NCBI RefSeq assembly: GCF_002924445.1
Contig: NZ_PIGG01000069.1
Coordinates: forward strand, 1 to 64,000
DNA: 64,000 bases
Source of the DNA: Minwuia thermotolerans
GTDB lineage: Bacteria > Pseudomonadota > Alphaproteobacteria > Minwuiales > Minwuiaceae
Direction: 5' to 3'
Each line of letters begins with the position of its first letter. The first letter of the stretch is position 1. The translations under genes and the position numbers were made by a program. Of the stretch, positions 1-7,448 are shown piece after piece. The notes below the pieces were generated by a model. The model worked only from the letters and a program-made list of their open reading frames with translations. It was not told the origin of the DNA and did no database searches.

Positions 1-992
1 CCGCCGCCATCCGGCGCGCCGCCGTCTTCGCGGTCGTCGTCGCCGCCGTCGTCATCCTGCTGGCCGCGCTGCACATCCGATGTCGGTGGCAGGAAGTCCA
101 GCGCGTTGCCGTACTTCTGATTGACTTCCTCCGGACTGTAGATCCGCGGGGCGCTGAGCGGCTGGAACTGACTGCTGGTCGACGTGCCCTCATAGGCCTG
201 GGTGAGCAGAACCCCGCCCGCCTGGTTGGAGACGAAGACGGAACCCGTCTGGCCGTTGTCGTCGGGCAGATTGACGACTTCCGATTCCTCGCCCTCCTGC
301 GCGCCCTGGCCGGTCACGTAGGTGCCGCGGATACCGATGGTCAGCACCGGGGTCTTGACCTGCAGCGCGTCGTCGCCGCTCTGGGCGACCTGGCCGGAGA
401 CAAACGAGAAGGAACCCTGCAGGACGTTCATCACTGCGCTGCCGGTGCCGGCGCTCGGATCATAGACGAAATCGTCGATGACCATGCGGGCGTCCTGGCC
501 GATCGAGAAGGTGGTGTCGTCATTGAAACGCAGGCCGCAGGCGCCACCCGCGGCAGTCTCGATCACGTCGTCCTGATAGACCGGATCGCCTGCGGACAGC
601 TCGACGCGGCTGCCATCGGTGCGGGTGGCGACGACCACGCCATCGACCGCTTCCACCACGCCGATGGGATTGCCGAGACCGGCGCCGAGCTGCGCCAGAC
701 CGCCCGCCCTGGGCCCGGCGAGCAGCTCGGCCAGGTGGCCGGCGATCTGCGCGCCGTTGAGCGTGTATAGGTCGGGCGGCGTCTCTGTGCCGAAAAAGTC
801 GACGATCAGGATCTTCGTGCCGTCCTTGCCCTGAAGGATCAGGTCGGAACCGGCGCGCACGAAGTCGGCGGTGAGCAGCAGCGCGCCGTGATCGATCACC
901 AGCGCATTCTGGCCCGCCGCGTTGAGCACCTCGGCGAACTGTCCCTGGGGGGCCTCCTCGCCGAAGGTCGTCCTGTGGAATTGTCTCGTCAT
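1..992 (-). CDS. FecR-domain protein, N-terminal part (gene runs off left edge)
   Basis: The first 330 residues are visible and the frame is still open at base 1. Residues 1-105 form the alphaproteobacterial lead-in segment (LLIVDFFGTETPPDL-like region near 60-75). Residues about 110-265 form a FecR-type beta domain with GDPVYQDDVIET, TTFSIGQDARMVIDDF and TPVLTIGIRGTY. An Asp/Gly-rich linker (GDDDREDGG) begins near residue 310. In this family the segment precedes long cadherin, VCBS or RTX-type repeats, so the missing part probably encodes a large exported adhesin or repeat protein; that is inference. There is no N-terminal signal peptide, consistent with C-terminal type I secretion. The ATG at 992 gives the full conserved N-terminus; its ribosome site is weak. 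Confidence 0.8.
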   Translation of the reverse strand, partial: MTRQFHRTTFGEEAPQGQFAEVLNAAGQNALVIDHGALLLTADFVRAGSDLILQGKDGTKILIVDFFGTETPPDLYTLNGAQIAGHLAELLAGPRAGGLAQLGAGLGNPIGVVEAVDGVVVATRTDGSRVELSAGDPVYQDDVIETAAGGACGLRFNDDTTFSIGQDARMVIDDFVYDPSAGTGSAVMNVLQGSFSFVSGQVAQSGDDALQVKTPVLTIGIRGTYVTGQGAQEGEESEVVNLPDDNGQTGSVFVSNQAGGVLLTQAYEGTSTSSQFQPLSAPRIYSPEEVNQKYGNALDFLPPTSDVQRGQQDDDGGDDDREDGGAPDGG

Positions 993-1191
993 GACACCGC
1001 TCCGCCCCTGCGCAACGGATGACCCGGCGGCCGGCCCCTGAGGTCCGCAACCGAGTCCACCCCCCTCATACGCACACCCGAGGATAGATGACACGCCGGC
1101 TCATCCAACGTGCGAGCTTCACTATAACATCGCCCCGACGCAGCAGCACGCATCACATTTTCGCGGGTTTCCGGCGCGATTTCAGCCGGCT

Positions 1192-2031
1192 CTAACGCCC
1201 GGGAAAGTTGGGCGCCCGCTTCTCCACGAAGTGCGCGACGCCTTCCTTGAAGTCCGCCGAATCGAAACTCGCCGGCATCTCGGAATTCGCCGTCAGGATC
1301 GCGCTCTCCAGCGACTGGTGCAGGGCCTGGTAGACCTGCTGCTTCATCACGCGGATGGACCGCGGCGAGACCATGGTCGCCAGTTCCTCGGCGTAGGCGC
1401 GGGTCTCGTCGATGAAACGCTCGTCCTCGATGACCCGGTTCACCAGCCCCATCTGCCGCGCCTCCTCCGACGTCACCTTGCGCGCCGACAGCAGCAGGTC
1501 GAGCGCGTTGGCATGCCCGACAAGCGCCGGCAGCATCCAGGAGATGCCGTGCTCGGCGATCAGGCCGCGGCGGGAAAAGGCGGTGGTGAAGACGGCCGAC
1601 CGGGCGGCGAAGCGCATGTCGCAGTAGAGCGCCATGATCATGCCCAGCCCGGCGCAGGGCCCGTTGACCGCCGCCAGGATCGGCTTCGGCACGGTGGGGA
1701 AATAGGCGTAGCGCATGGAATAGTCGCGCCCGGGGTTCAGGCCGCCGGGAATGGCGTTGTCGACCGCCGAGACGCTCTGCAGCCGCCCCCGCATGGCCGA
1801 ACTCTCGTCCTGGATGTCGCCCAGCAGGTTCATGTCCGCCCCGGCGCAGAAGCCGCGTCCGGCGCCGGTCAGCACGATGGCGCGCACGCCGTCGTCCTTC
1901 GACGCCTCGATCATGGCCTCGCGGACCTCCGCTTCCATCTGCCGGGTCCAGGCGTTCAGCGCATCCGGCCGGTTGAGCGTGACGGTCAGGACCGGGCCGT
2001 CCTTCTGGTATAGAATTTCCGCGAACGCCAT
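1192..2031 (-). CDS. enoyl-CoA hydratase/isomerase (crotonase family)
   Basis: This 279-residue crotonase-fold protein probably hydrates or isomerises an enoyl-CoA thioester in the cytoplasm. The oxyanion-hole segment GRGFCAGADMNLL and the second loop NGPCAGLGMIMAL are both present. RRGLIAEHGISW carries a Glu where crotonases place a catalytic Glu. An upstream in-frame start at 2118 exists, but the ATG at 2031 follows a strong GGAGG seven bases away and gives the usual family N-terminus (MAFAEILYQKDG). The gene points away from the membrane-protein and epoxide-hydrolase genes, and no CoA ligase is adjacent. The substrate cannot be assigned; PaaG-like and generic hydratases look alike at this level. 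Confidence 0.88.
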   Translation of the reverse strand: MAFAEILYQKDGPVLTVTLNRPDALNAWTRQMEAEVREAMIEASKDDGVRAIVLTGAGRGFCAGADMNLLGDIQDESSAMRGRLQSVSAVDNAIPGGLNPGRDYSMRYAYFPTVPKPILAAVNGPCAGLGMIMALYCDMRFAARSAVFTTAFSRRGLIAEHGISWMLPALVGHANALDLLLSARKVTSEEARQMGLVNRVIEDERFIDETRAYAEELATMVSPRSIRVMKQQVYQALHQSLESAILTANSEMPASFDSADFKEGVAHFVEKRAPNFPGR

Positions 2032-2081
2032 ATCATCCTCCCTGTGGTCGTTCGGCCCATGATGGCGGAGAGCCCCGGCGG

Positions 2082-2429
2082 ATGGAAGAAGCACAGAGCA
2101 GTCTGAAATTCGGGGCATTCGACCTCATGCTCCTCGGCGCTTTCTTCATCAGCTACAACGTGCTGGCCCTGATCCAGGTCGCCTTTCTGTACAGCGGCCG
2201 GAGCCTCGCCTTCGCCGCCGTTTCGGTGGCCGCTGTCCTGGCGGCGCCGGGCATGAGGATGCTGGATTTCGCAGAATCCTGCGCAGCGCGGCCAAGCGCG
2301 ATCCTCTGCAGCGACGAAAAGCCGGTCCTGATCGGCCTGGGCACGGTCTGGGCCATTGTCTGTCTGGCGGTGCTCATGATCTACCTGACGCTTCAGGCCA
2401 TCAGACTTCTGCGGACCGGACGCCGATGA
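2082..2429 (+). CDS. small integral membrane protein, unknown function
   Basis: A 115-residue protein that I do not recognise. It has three likely membrane segments: residues about 11-31 (FDLMLLGAFFISYNVLALIQ), 38-56 (Ala/Val-rich) and 82-106 (PVLIGLGTVWAIVCLAVLMIY). A short cysteine-containing loop lies between the second and third, and the basic tail RLLRTGRR suggests a cytoplasmic C-terminus. It fills the space between the divergent crotonase gene and the epoxide hydrolase on the same strand 51 bases downstream, so it may be co-transcribed with the hydrolase. The ribosome site is only fair. Hydrophobic patterning supports a real gene. Confidence 0.55.
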   Translation: MEEAQSSLKFGAFDLMLLGAFFISYNVLALIQVAFLYSGRSLAFAAVSVAAVLAAPGMRMLDFAESCAARPSAILCSDEKPVLIGLGTVWAIVCLAVLMIYLTLQAIRLLRTGRR

Positions 2430-2480
2430 AGGCCGGGGCCCGGACGGCGGACCGGATGATCACGGGCAGGGGAGAGTGAA

Positions 2481-3635
2481 ATGAAAGCGTTCGAAGTCCA
2501 TGTCGGCGATACGGAGATCGCCGACCTGAACGCACGGCTGGACGCGACGCGCTGGCCCAGGGAGGAACCGGCGGACGCGGGCTGGAACTACGGCGCCAGC
2601 ATGGCCTATGTCCGGGAGCTCTGCGCCCACTGGCGCGACGCCTTCGACTGGCGCGCGGTCGAGGCCCGGATCAACGGCTTCGACAACTTCACCGCCGACG
2701 TCGACGGCATCGACATCCATTTCATCCTGGAGAAGGGCTCGGGCGCGCAGCCGACGCCGCTGATCCTGACCCATGGCTGGCCGGGTTCGATCGTCGAGTT
2801 CCTGGAGGTGATCGAGCCGCTGGCCCATCCCGAACGCTTCGGCGGCGATGCGGAGGACGGCTTCGACGTGATCGTCCCCAGCCTGCCGGGTTACGGCTTC
2901 TCGGGCGCGCCGCCGAAGGCGATCGACTGCCGCGAGACGGCGCGGCTCTGGCGCGGGCTGATGGTCGACGTCCTGGGGTATCAGGGCTTCATCGCGCAGG
3001 GCGGCGACTGGGGCTGCCTGGTGACGTCCTGGCTCGGCCTGAACCACGCCGATGTCTGCAAGGCCATCCATCAGAACATGTGGATCCTGCGCCCGGCGCG
3101 GGACGACAGCCGCCCCTATGACGCCGAGGAGAAAGCCTGGACGGGGCGGCGCAGGCAACTGATGGCGACCGAAACTGCCTATCAGGCGATCCAGTCCACG
3201 AAGTCCCAGACCCTGGCCTACGGGCTGACCGACTCACCGGCGGGCCTGGCGGCCTGGATCGCCGAGAAGTTCCACCGCTGGGGCGATACGGGCGGCGATA
3301 TCGAGAGCCGGTTCTCCAAGGACCGGCTGCTGGCGAACATCGCGCTGTACTGGTTCACGGCGACGATCAACACGTCGGCCTGGATGTACCGCTCGATCAT
3401 CGAGAGCGACAATTTCATCGCGCCGCCGGGCCGGAAGATCGAGGTTCCGACCGGGGTCGCGCACTTCCCGGGCGACATCTTCGCCACCCCGCCGCGCCAG
3501 TGGGTCGAGCGGGTCGCCAACGTCGTGCACTGGACCGACATGCCGGCCGGCGGCCATTTCGCCGCCATGGAGGAACCGGCGCTGTTCGTCGACGACATCC
3601 GCGCCTTCCGGCGGCTGGTGGAGGCCGACAGCTAG
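2481..3635 (+). CDS. epoxide hydrolase (alpha/beta hydrolase with EHN domain)
   Basis: This 384-residue protein probably opens epoxides to vicinal diols. Residues 1 to about 105 are the epoxide-hydrolase N-terminal domain (FEVHVGDTEIADLNARLDAT). HGWPG at 99-103 provides the oxyanion hole. The nucleophile is Asp176 in GGDWG, and His359 in GGHFAAMEEP is the catalytic base. The lid region near YWFTATINTSAWMYRS carries Tyr residues of the kind that activate the epoxide. Length and motif order are normal for the bacterial juvenile-hormone-type/EHN group. The ATG follows GGGGAGAGTGAA. It converges on the LLM gene, 14 bases away. Confidence 0.88.
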   Translation: MKAFEVHVGDTEIADLNARLDATRWPREEPADAGWNYGASMAYVRELCAHWRDAFDWRAVEARINGFDNFTADVDGIDIHFILEKGSGAQPTPLILTHGWPGSIVEFLEVIEPLAHPERFGGDAEDGFDVIVPSLPGYGFSGAPPKAIDCRETARLWRGLMVDVLGYQGFIAQGGDWGCLVTSWLGLNHADVCKAIHQNMWILRPARDDSRPYDAEEKAWTGRRRQLMATETAYQAIQSTKSQTLAYGLTDSPAGLAAWIAEKFHRWGDTGGDIESRFSKDRLLANIALYWFTATINTSAWMYRSIIESDNFIAPPGRKIEVPTGVAHFPGDIFATPPRQWVERVANVVHWTDMPAGGHFAAMEEPALFVDDIRAFRRLVEADS

Positions 3636-3649
3636 TCGCCTGCGGAGTG

Positions 3650-4885
3650 TCAGTCCCCCGGGGCGGCCTGCTTTTCCTTCTCCGCCATCATCGCCTTGAG
3701 CTCTTCGGGCGTCAGGCGGACAATGTCCTCGTTCTGGTGGCTGTAGAGGTCGAAATCCTCGGTATCGAGCTCCTCGAGCACCGTCTCGCCGTCGAGGACG
3801 CTCCGCTTCCAGGCCTGATGCGCGGCTTCCTCGCCATGGAACTCCGGCATGACTTCCTCCGCGAACAGGCGGTAGCTCTTGCAGATATCCTCGTGGCTGG
3901 TGCGGCCGGCCTGGGCCACCAGAATGCACTGGTCGACATGGGCGTCGGCGAACATGCGCAGCTTCTTCCGCAGCGTCTCCGGGCTGCCGATCAGCGCCGT
4001 CTCGACAGCCTTCTGCGCCTTTTCGGAATGGCGCCAGTCCTGGTAGGCGGCCCAGAGGTCGCTCTTGCCCGGCGCGTCGACGCCCTTCCTGCCGTAATAG
4101 GACAACGCGAAGATGAAGAACGTCCACCCCGACGCCTTCTCGATCGCCTCCTCGTCCGTCTCGGCGCAGAAGAAGCCGTTGGCGATGGCGATGTTCGGGT
4201 TGAGCGGATAGTCGGTCAGCGGCTGGCGGCGGCGCAGCAGACAATTGTAGTAGCGATGCACCCAGGCCCGCGCGGCCTCCGCCGAGATGAAGCTGAAGCC
4301 CAGCGCCCCCATGCCCCACTCGCCGGCCTTGGCAATGGTCTTGATGTTGGAGCAGGCGACCCAGAGCGGCGGATGCGGTTTCTGCAGCGGCTTCGGCACC
4401 ACGTTGCGGGCGGGGAAATCGAAATGCTCGCCGTGGAATTCCCAGTCCGTCTTCGTGAACATGGGCACGATGGCCTGGACCGCTTCCTCCCAGCGCTCCC
4501 GCTTGGTGCGGACCTTGACGCCGAAGGGGTGCAGTTCCGCGGGGCCTGCGCCCTCGCCAAAGCCCAGCTCGACACGCCCGTTCGACAGCAGGTCCAGCGT
4601 GCCCACCTTCTCGGCCACGCGATGCGGCTGGTTGGTGGTGATCTGGACGATACCGTGGCCCAGGCGGATGTTCTTCGTGCGCTGGCTGGCCGCGCCGAGG
4701 AAGACCTCCGGCGCCGAGGAGTGCGAATACTCCTCCAGGAAGTGATGCTCGACCACCCAGGCGGCGTCGAAGCCCAGCCGGTCGGCCAGTTCGATCTGCT
4801 CCAGCGATTCGTTCAGGATGCGGTGCTCGCTCCGCTCGTCCCAGGGCCGCGGGATCTGGTGCTCGTAGAAGATGCCGAACTTCAT
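3650..4885 (-). CDS. LLM-class flavin-dependent oxidoreductase
   Basis: A 411-residue luciferase-like monooxygenase, expected to use FMNH2 from a separate reductase to oxygenate an unknown substrate. The TIM-barrel signature includes MKFGIFYEHQIPRPW at the start, WVVEHHFLEEYS near residue 45 and LGHGIVQITTNQPHRVAEKVGTLDLLSNGR, all typical of the family. It lies three bases downstream of the SDR gene on the same strand, so the two are almost certainly one transcript and may act on the same compound. No flavin reductase is adjacent. The C-terminal 60 residues are Glu-rich and less conserved. Confidence 0.88.
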   Translation of the reverse strand: MKFGIFYEHQIPRPWDERSEHRILNESLEQIELADRLGFDAAWVVEHHFLEEYSHSSAPEVFLGAASQRTKNIRLGHGIVQITTNQPHRVAEKVGTLDLLSNGRVELGFGEGAGPAELHPFGVKVRTKRERWEEAVQAIVPMFTKTDWEFHGEHFDFPARNVVPKPLQKPHPPLWVACSNIKTIAKAGEWGMGALGFSFISAEAARAWVHRYYNCLLRRRQPLTDYPLNPNIAIANGFFCAETDEEAIEKASGWTFFIFALSYYGRKGVDAPGKSDLWAAYQDWRHSEKAQKAVETALIGSPETLRKKLRMFADAHVDQCILVAQAGRTSHEDICKSYRLFAEEVMPEFHGEEAAHQAWKRSVLDGETVLEELDTEDFDLYSHQNEDIVRLTPEELKAMMAEKEKQAAPGD

Positions 4886-4888
4886 GCC

Positions 4889-5782
4889 TCAGTCCTCCCC
4901 CTGACCATTGCCGCCATAGTCGCCCCAGAACGCGACCGGGCCATTATAGCGATGGAAGCCCTGATAGGGTTTCGCCCTGGTATGGTCGGGTATGTCCCAG
5001 TCCTGGCGGATCGACTGGCTGGCGCCGTGGACGTAGTAGCAGGCGCCGGAGACGTAGGACGCCCCCTCCGACAGCAGGAATGTGATCACCGAGGAGACCT
5101 CGGATTCCGTGCCCATGCGCTTGAAGGGCATCTTCTTCAGCCCTTCGGTGAACTTCGCCTGCATCTCGGGCGTGTAGGCGTTCATCCCCGAGGACGCGAT
5201 ATAGCCCGGCGCGACGGAGTTCACGCGGACGCCGTGATTGGCCCATTCGACCGCCAGGGTCTCGGTCACCGACATCATGCCGGCCCGCGCGCCGGCCGAG
5301 TGCACCATGGCCGGCATGCCGCCGATCGGATCGGCGACGATGTTCACGACGGAACCGCCATTCGCCTTCATCCACTGGGTGAAGCACTCCCGGGCGACCA
5401 CGAATCCCGAGACGAGATTGTTGCGAATCACCGTCTCGAAGCCCTTCTGGCTCATGTTCTCGGCCGGCGACGTGAACTGCCCGCCGGCATTGTTGACCAG
5501 CCCGTCGATCCGACCCAGCCGCTCGATGACGTCGGCCACCATCGCCCGGACCGCTTCCTCGTCGCGCAGATCGCAGGCGTGGCATATCGCCCGGCCGCCG
5601 TCCTCCTCTATCTCCTGAGCCACGGCCTCGAGGCGCTCGAGGCGCCGGCCAACCAACGCCACCGCCGCGCCCAGCGACGCCAGTTCATGGGCGTTGCAGC
5701 GCCCGATACCGGACCCGCCGCCGGTCACGATGACGGCCCGGCCCTCGAACAGGCCAGGCCGATATATCGACCTGTAGGACAT
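4889..5782 (-). CDS. SDR-family oxidoreductase, PECR/dienoyl-CoA-reductase-like
   Basis: This 297-residue short-chain dehydrogenase has the Rossmann motif TGGGSGIG (residues 20-27) and NNAGGQFTSPAE. The usual YxxxK is replaced by HSAGARAGM, a pattern I know from peroxisomal trans-2-enoyl-CoA reductase (PECR) rather than classical SDRs. The lead-in YRPGLFEGR and the segment around GGQFTSPAENMSQKGF also look PECR-like. An NADPH-dependent enoyl- or dienoyl-CoA reductase is therefore more likely than an alcohol dehydrogenase. The ATG at 5782 follows GGGGAGGCATC; the longer frame to 5815 lacks this support. It is the first gene of a pair with the LLM monooxygenase. Confidence 0.82.
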   Translation of the reverse strand: MSYRSIYRPGLFEGRAVIVTGGGSGIGRCNAHELASLGAAVALVGRRLERLEAVAQEIEEDGGRAICHACDLRDEEAVRAMVADVIERLGRIDGLVNNAGGQFTSPAENMSQKGFETVIRNNLVSGFVVARECFTQWMKANGGSVVNIVADPIGGMPAMVHSAGARAGMMSVTETLAVEWANHGVRVNSVAPGYIASSGMNAYTPEMQAKFTEGLKKMPFKRMGTESEVSSVITFLLSEGASYVSGACYYVHGASQSIRQDWDIPDHTRAKPYQGFHRYNGPVAFWGDYGGNGQGED

Positions 5783-5934
5783 GATGATGCCTCCCCGCGT
5801 TCTCCATCCCGCCACAATGCATAAGTCACAATCGCAGCCGCGAACAGGCCGCGATCACACTTTGGCAAGGCTTCTGTTGTAAAGATCGCGAATACGCGGC
5901 AATTTCGATCGGCATTCGGGCAAGGAGTTCTGAG

Positions 5935-6696
5935 ATGGGGATCAGCAGGAACCTGGCCGTCCTGGCCTTGGGCGGGATGATGTTGACGTCGGCTGCAGCA
6001 GCAGCCGATGCGCCCGCCGATCCCTACGAGCAGACCAACCGCGAAATCTTCGACTTCAACATGGGCCTCGACCGCGCCGTGATGCGGCCCGTCGCCCGCG
6101 GCTATCGCACCGTGGCGCCGGAGCCGCTGCGCCTTGGCGTGTCCAACGCACTGGAAAACCTGACGGAACCGCGCACGCTGATCAACAACATCCTCCAGGG
6201 TGACGGCGAAGCGGCGTGGAACACCTTCATGCGTTTCATGATCAACTCCACCGTCGGCATCGGCGGCCTGTTCGACGTCACCACGGCCGGCAATTTCCAC
6301 CGCCGCAAGGAAGACTTCGGCCAGACGCTGGCGGTCTGGGGCTACGAAAGCGGCGCCTACATCATGCTGCCCGTCTTCGGCCCCTCGACGGGCCGCGACA
6401 CGGTGGGATTCGTCGTCGATTCGGTGACCGATCCCTTCAATCTCGTATTCGGTTTCGTGCCGACGGCCGCGCGCACCGGCACCGCCATGGTCGACAAGCG
6501 CTCCGAGGTGATCGAGGAATTCGAGGTGCTGGAGGATACGGCGATCGACCTCTACGCCTCCGTGCGCACGCTCTACTACCAGAACCGCGAGAACGCGATC
6601 CGCAACGGCGCACCGCCGCCGCTGGACGATCTGTACCGGGATCTGGAGCTGGAGAAGAGCGTCGAAGTCAGCTTTCCCCGCGCCCAGAACAACTGA
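5935..6696 (+). CDS. mlaA: MlaA/VacJ family outer-membrane lipid-asymmetry protein
   Basis: A 253-residue MlaA homologue. In the Mla pathway MlaA extracts misplaced phospholipids from the outer leaflet of the outer membrane and hands them to the periplasmic carrier MlaC. Family signatures are DPYEQTNREIFDFN, NLTEPRTLINNILQGD, RFMINSTVGIGGLFD and EDFGQTLAVWG, then LPVFGPSTGRDTVG. A signal peptide (residues 1 to about 22, ending SAAAAA-DAPAD) is present, but there is no lipobox cysteine, so it should be cut by signal peptidase I and not be lipid-anchored. AAGGAG sits eight bases before the ATG. No mlaBCDEF genes are adjacent. It ends at a good intrinsic terminator. Confidence 0.9.
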   Translation: MGISRNLAVLALGGMMLTSAAAAADAPADPYEQTNREIFDFNMGLDRAVMRPVARGYRTVAPEPLRLGVSNALENLTEPRTLINNILQGDGEAAWNTFMRFMINSTVGIGGLFDVTTAGNFHRRKEDFGQTLAVWGYESGAYIMLPVFGPSTGRDTVGFVVDSVTDPFNLVFGFVPTAARTGTAMVDKRSEVIEEFEVLEDTAIDLYASVRTLYYQNRENAIRNGAPPPLDDLYRDLELEKSVEVSFPRAQNN

Positions 6697-6731
6697 TCTC
6701 AACAGCTGTCGGGCCTGGGCCCGATGCGGAA

Positions 6732-6759
6732 GGGCCCGTCCGCAAGGCGGGCCCTTTTT
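6732..6759 (+). terminator. intrinsic terminator of mlaA
   Basis: GGGCCCG (6732-6738) pairs perfectly with CGGGCCC (6748-6754) around a nine-base loop and is followed by TTTTT. It lies 36 bases after the mlaA stop. Confidence 0.85.
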
Positions 6760-6915
6760 CGTTCTGTGCCGGCCGCTTCCGGAAGGAGGAGCGGCCGGCA
6801 TGACGATTCGCGAGAACCTTCACGCCGGCCGCTTGGGAGGACCGCCGCCCCTTGGGGTGTTGGGGATCGCAGGACGACGGTCAGTGCCATGCCAAGGCCT
6901 GATCAACATCGTCTT

Positions 6916-6934
6916 ATTGAGAATGATTGTCAAT
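6916..6934. promoter_or_regulatory. Fur-box-like operator without an obvious target gene
   Basis: ATTGAGAATGATTGTCAAT is a 19-bp dyad with eight of nine arm positions paired. Its core TGAGAAT-G-ATTGTCA differs from the classical 7-1-7 Fur core TGATAAT-G-ATTATCA at two positions. It lies between the mlaA terminator and the 3' end of the MaoC-like gene, which come from opposite sides, so no annotated gene starts next to it. A T-run (TTTTTTT at 6954-6960) follows 20 bases downstream on the plus strand. A small RNA promoter or a remnant of a lost iron gene are possible. Confidence 0.5.
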
Positions 6935-6983
6935 CTCATAATTTCGATGCGGGCTTTTTTTGCCGCCAGGCTCCGGGGGACGC

Positions 6984-7448
6984 TCAGTCCTCCTCGGGCC
7001 GGCCCCGCATCATCCTGAGCGGATTGTAGGTCAGCACCACGTCGCCCTTCTGGTTGACCACCTTGTTGTCGGTGCGAACCAGGGCGCGGTTGCCCTTCTT
7101 CGCCGGGCGGATCTCGGTGACTTCCCCTTCCACGTGCAGCGTGTCGCCGGCGAAGGACGGCCCCTTGACGTCGATCTCGCAGTTCAGGAAGGCGAGGCCG
7201 GTACGCGCGATGGTCGACGGGATCACCAGGCCCTCGGCCAGCGAGAAGACCAGGGCGCCCGGCGCCAGACGGCCGGCGAAGTCGGTATGTTCCTCCAGGT
7301 ACCAGTAGCTTGTGAACAGCTCCTCGGTGAGGCCGGAGACGCCGACGAAGTTCATGATGTCGGTTTCGGTGATGGAACGCGTGAGCGTCCTGAACTTCCA
7401 GCCGACGGACCAGTCCTGATAGTAGAATCCATGTCCCAGGAGTTGCAT
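6984..7448 (-). CDS. MaoC-like hot-dog protein (putative acyl-CoA hydratase)
   Basis: A 154-residue single hot-dog domain resembling MaoC-family hydratases (FAGRLAPGALVFSLAEGLV, LNCEIDVKGPSFAGDTLHVEGEV). In R-specific hydratases the catalytic Asp and His lie in GDxNPxH. Here the equivalent stretch reads VSGLTEELFTSY, so both appear to be missing and hydratase activity is uncertain. The ATG shares its A with the TGA of the upstream CoA-transferase, so the two are translationally coupled. It is the last gene of the six-gene metY operon. A thioesterase-like or binding role is an alternative. Confidence 0.8.
   Translation of the reverse strand: MQLLGHGFYYQDWSVGWKFRTLTRSITETDIMNFVGVSGLTEELFTSYWYLEEHTDFAGRLAPGALVFSLAEGLVIPSTIARTGLAFLNCEIDVKGPSFAGDTLHVEGEVTEIRPAKKGNRALVRTDNKVVNQKGDVVLTYNPLRMMRGRPEED

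Noticed and set aside
3500-5824. 774-codon open frame on the plus strand
   Set aside because: It lies antisense to the LLM and SDR genes, is Arg/Ala/Gly/His-rich, and has no motif. It is a high-GC shadow frame.
6800-7018. 72-codon frame with a GGAGGAG before its ATG
   Set aside because: It crosses the Fur-like box and a T-run, overlaps the MaoC-like gene in antisense and has no coding character. The purine run sits just after the mlaA terminator by chance.
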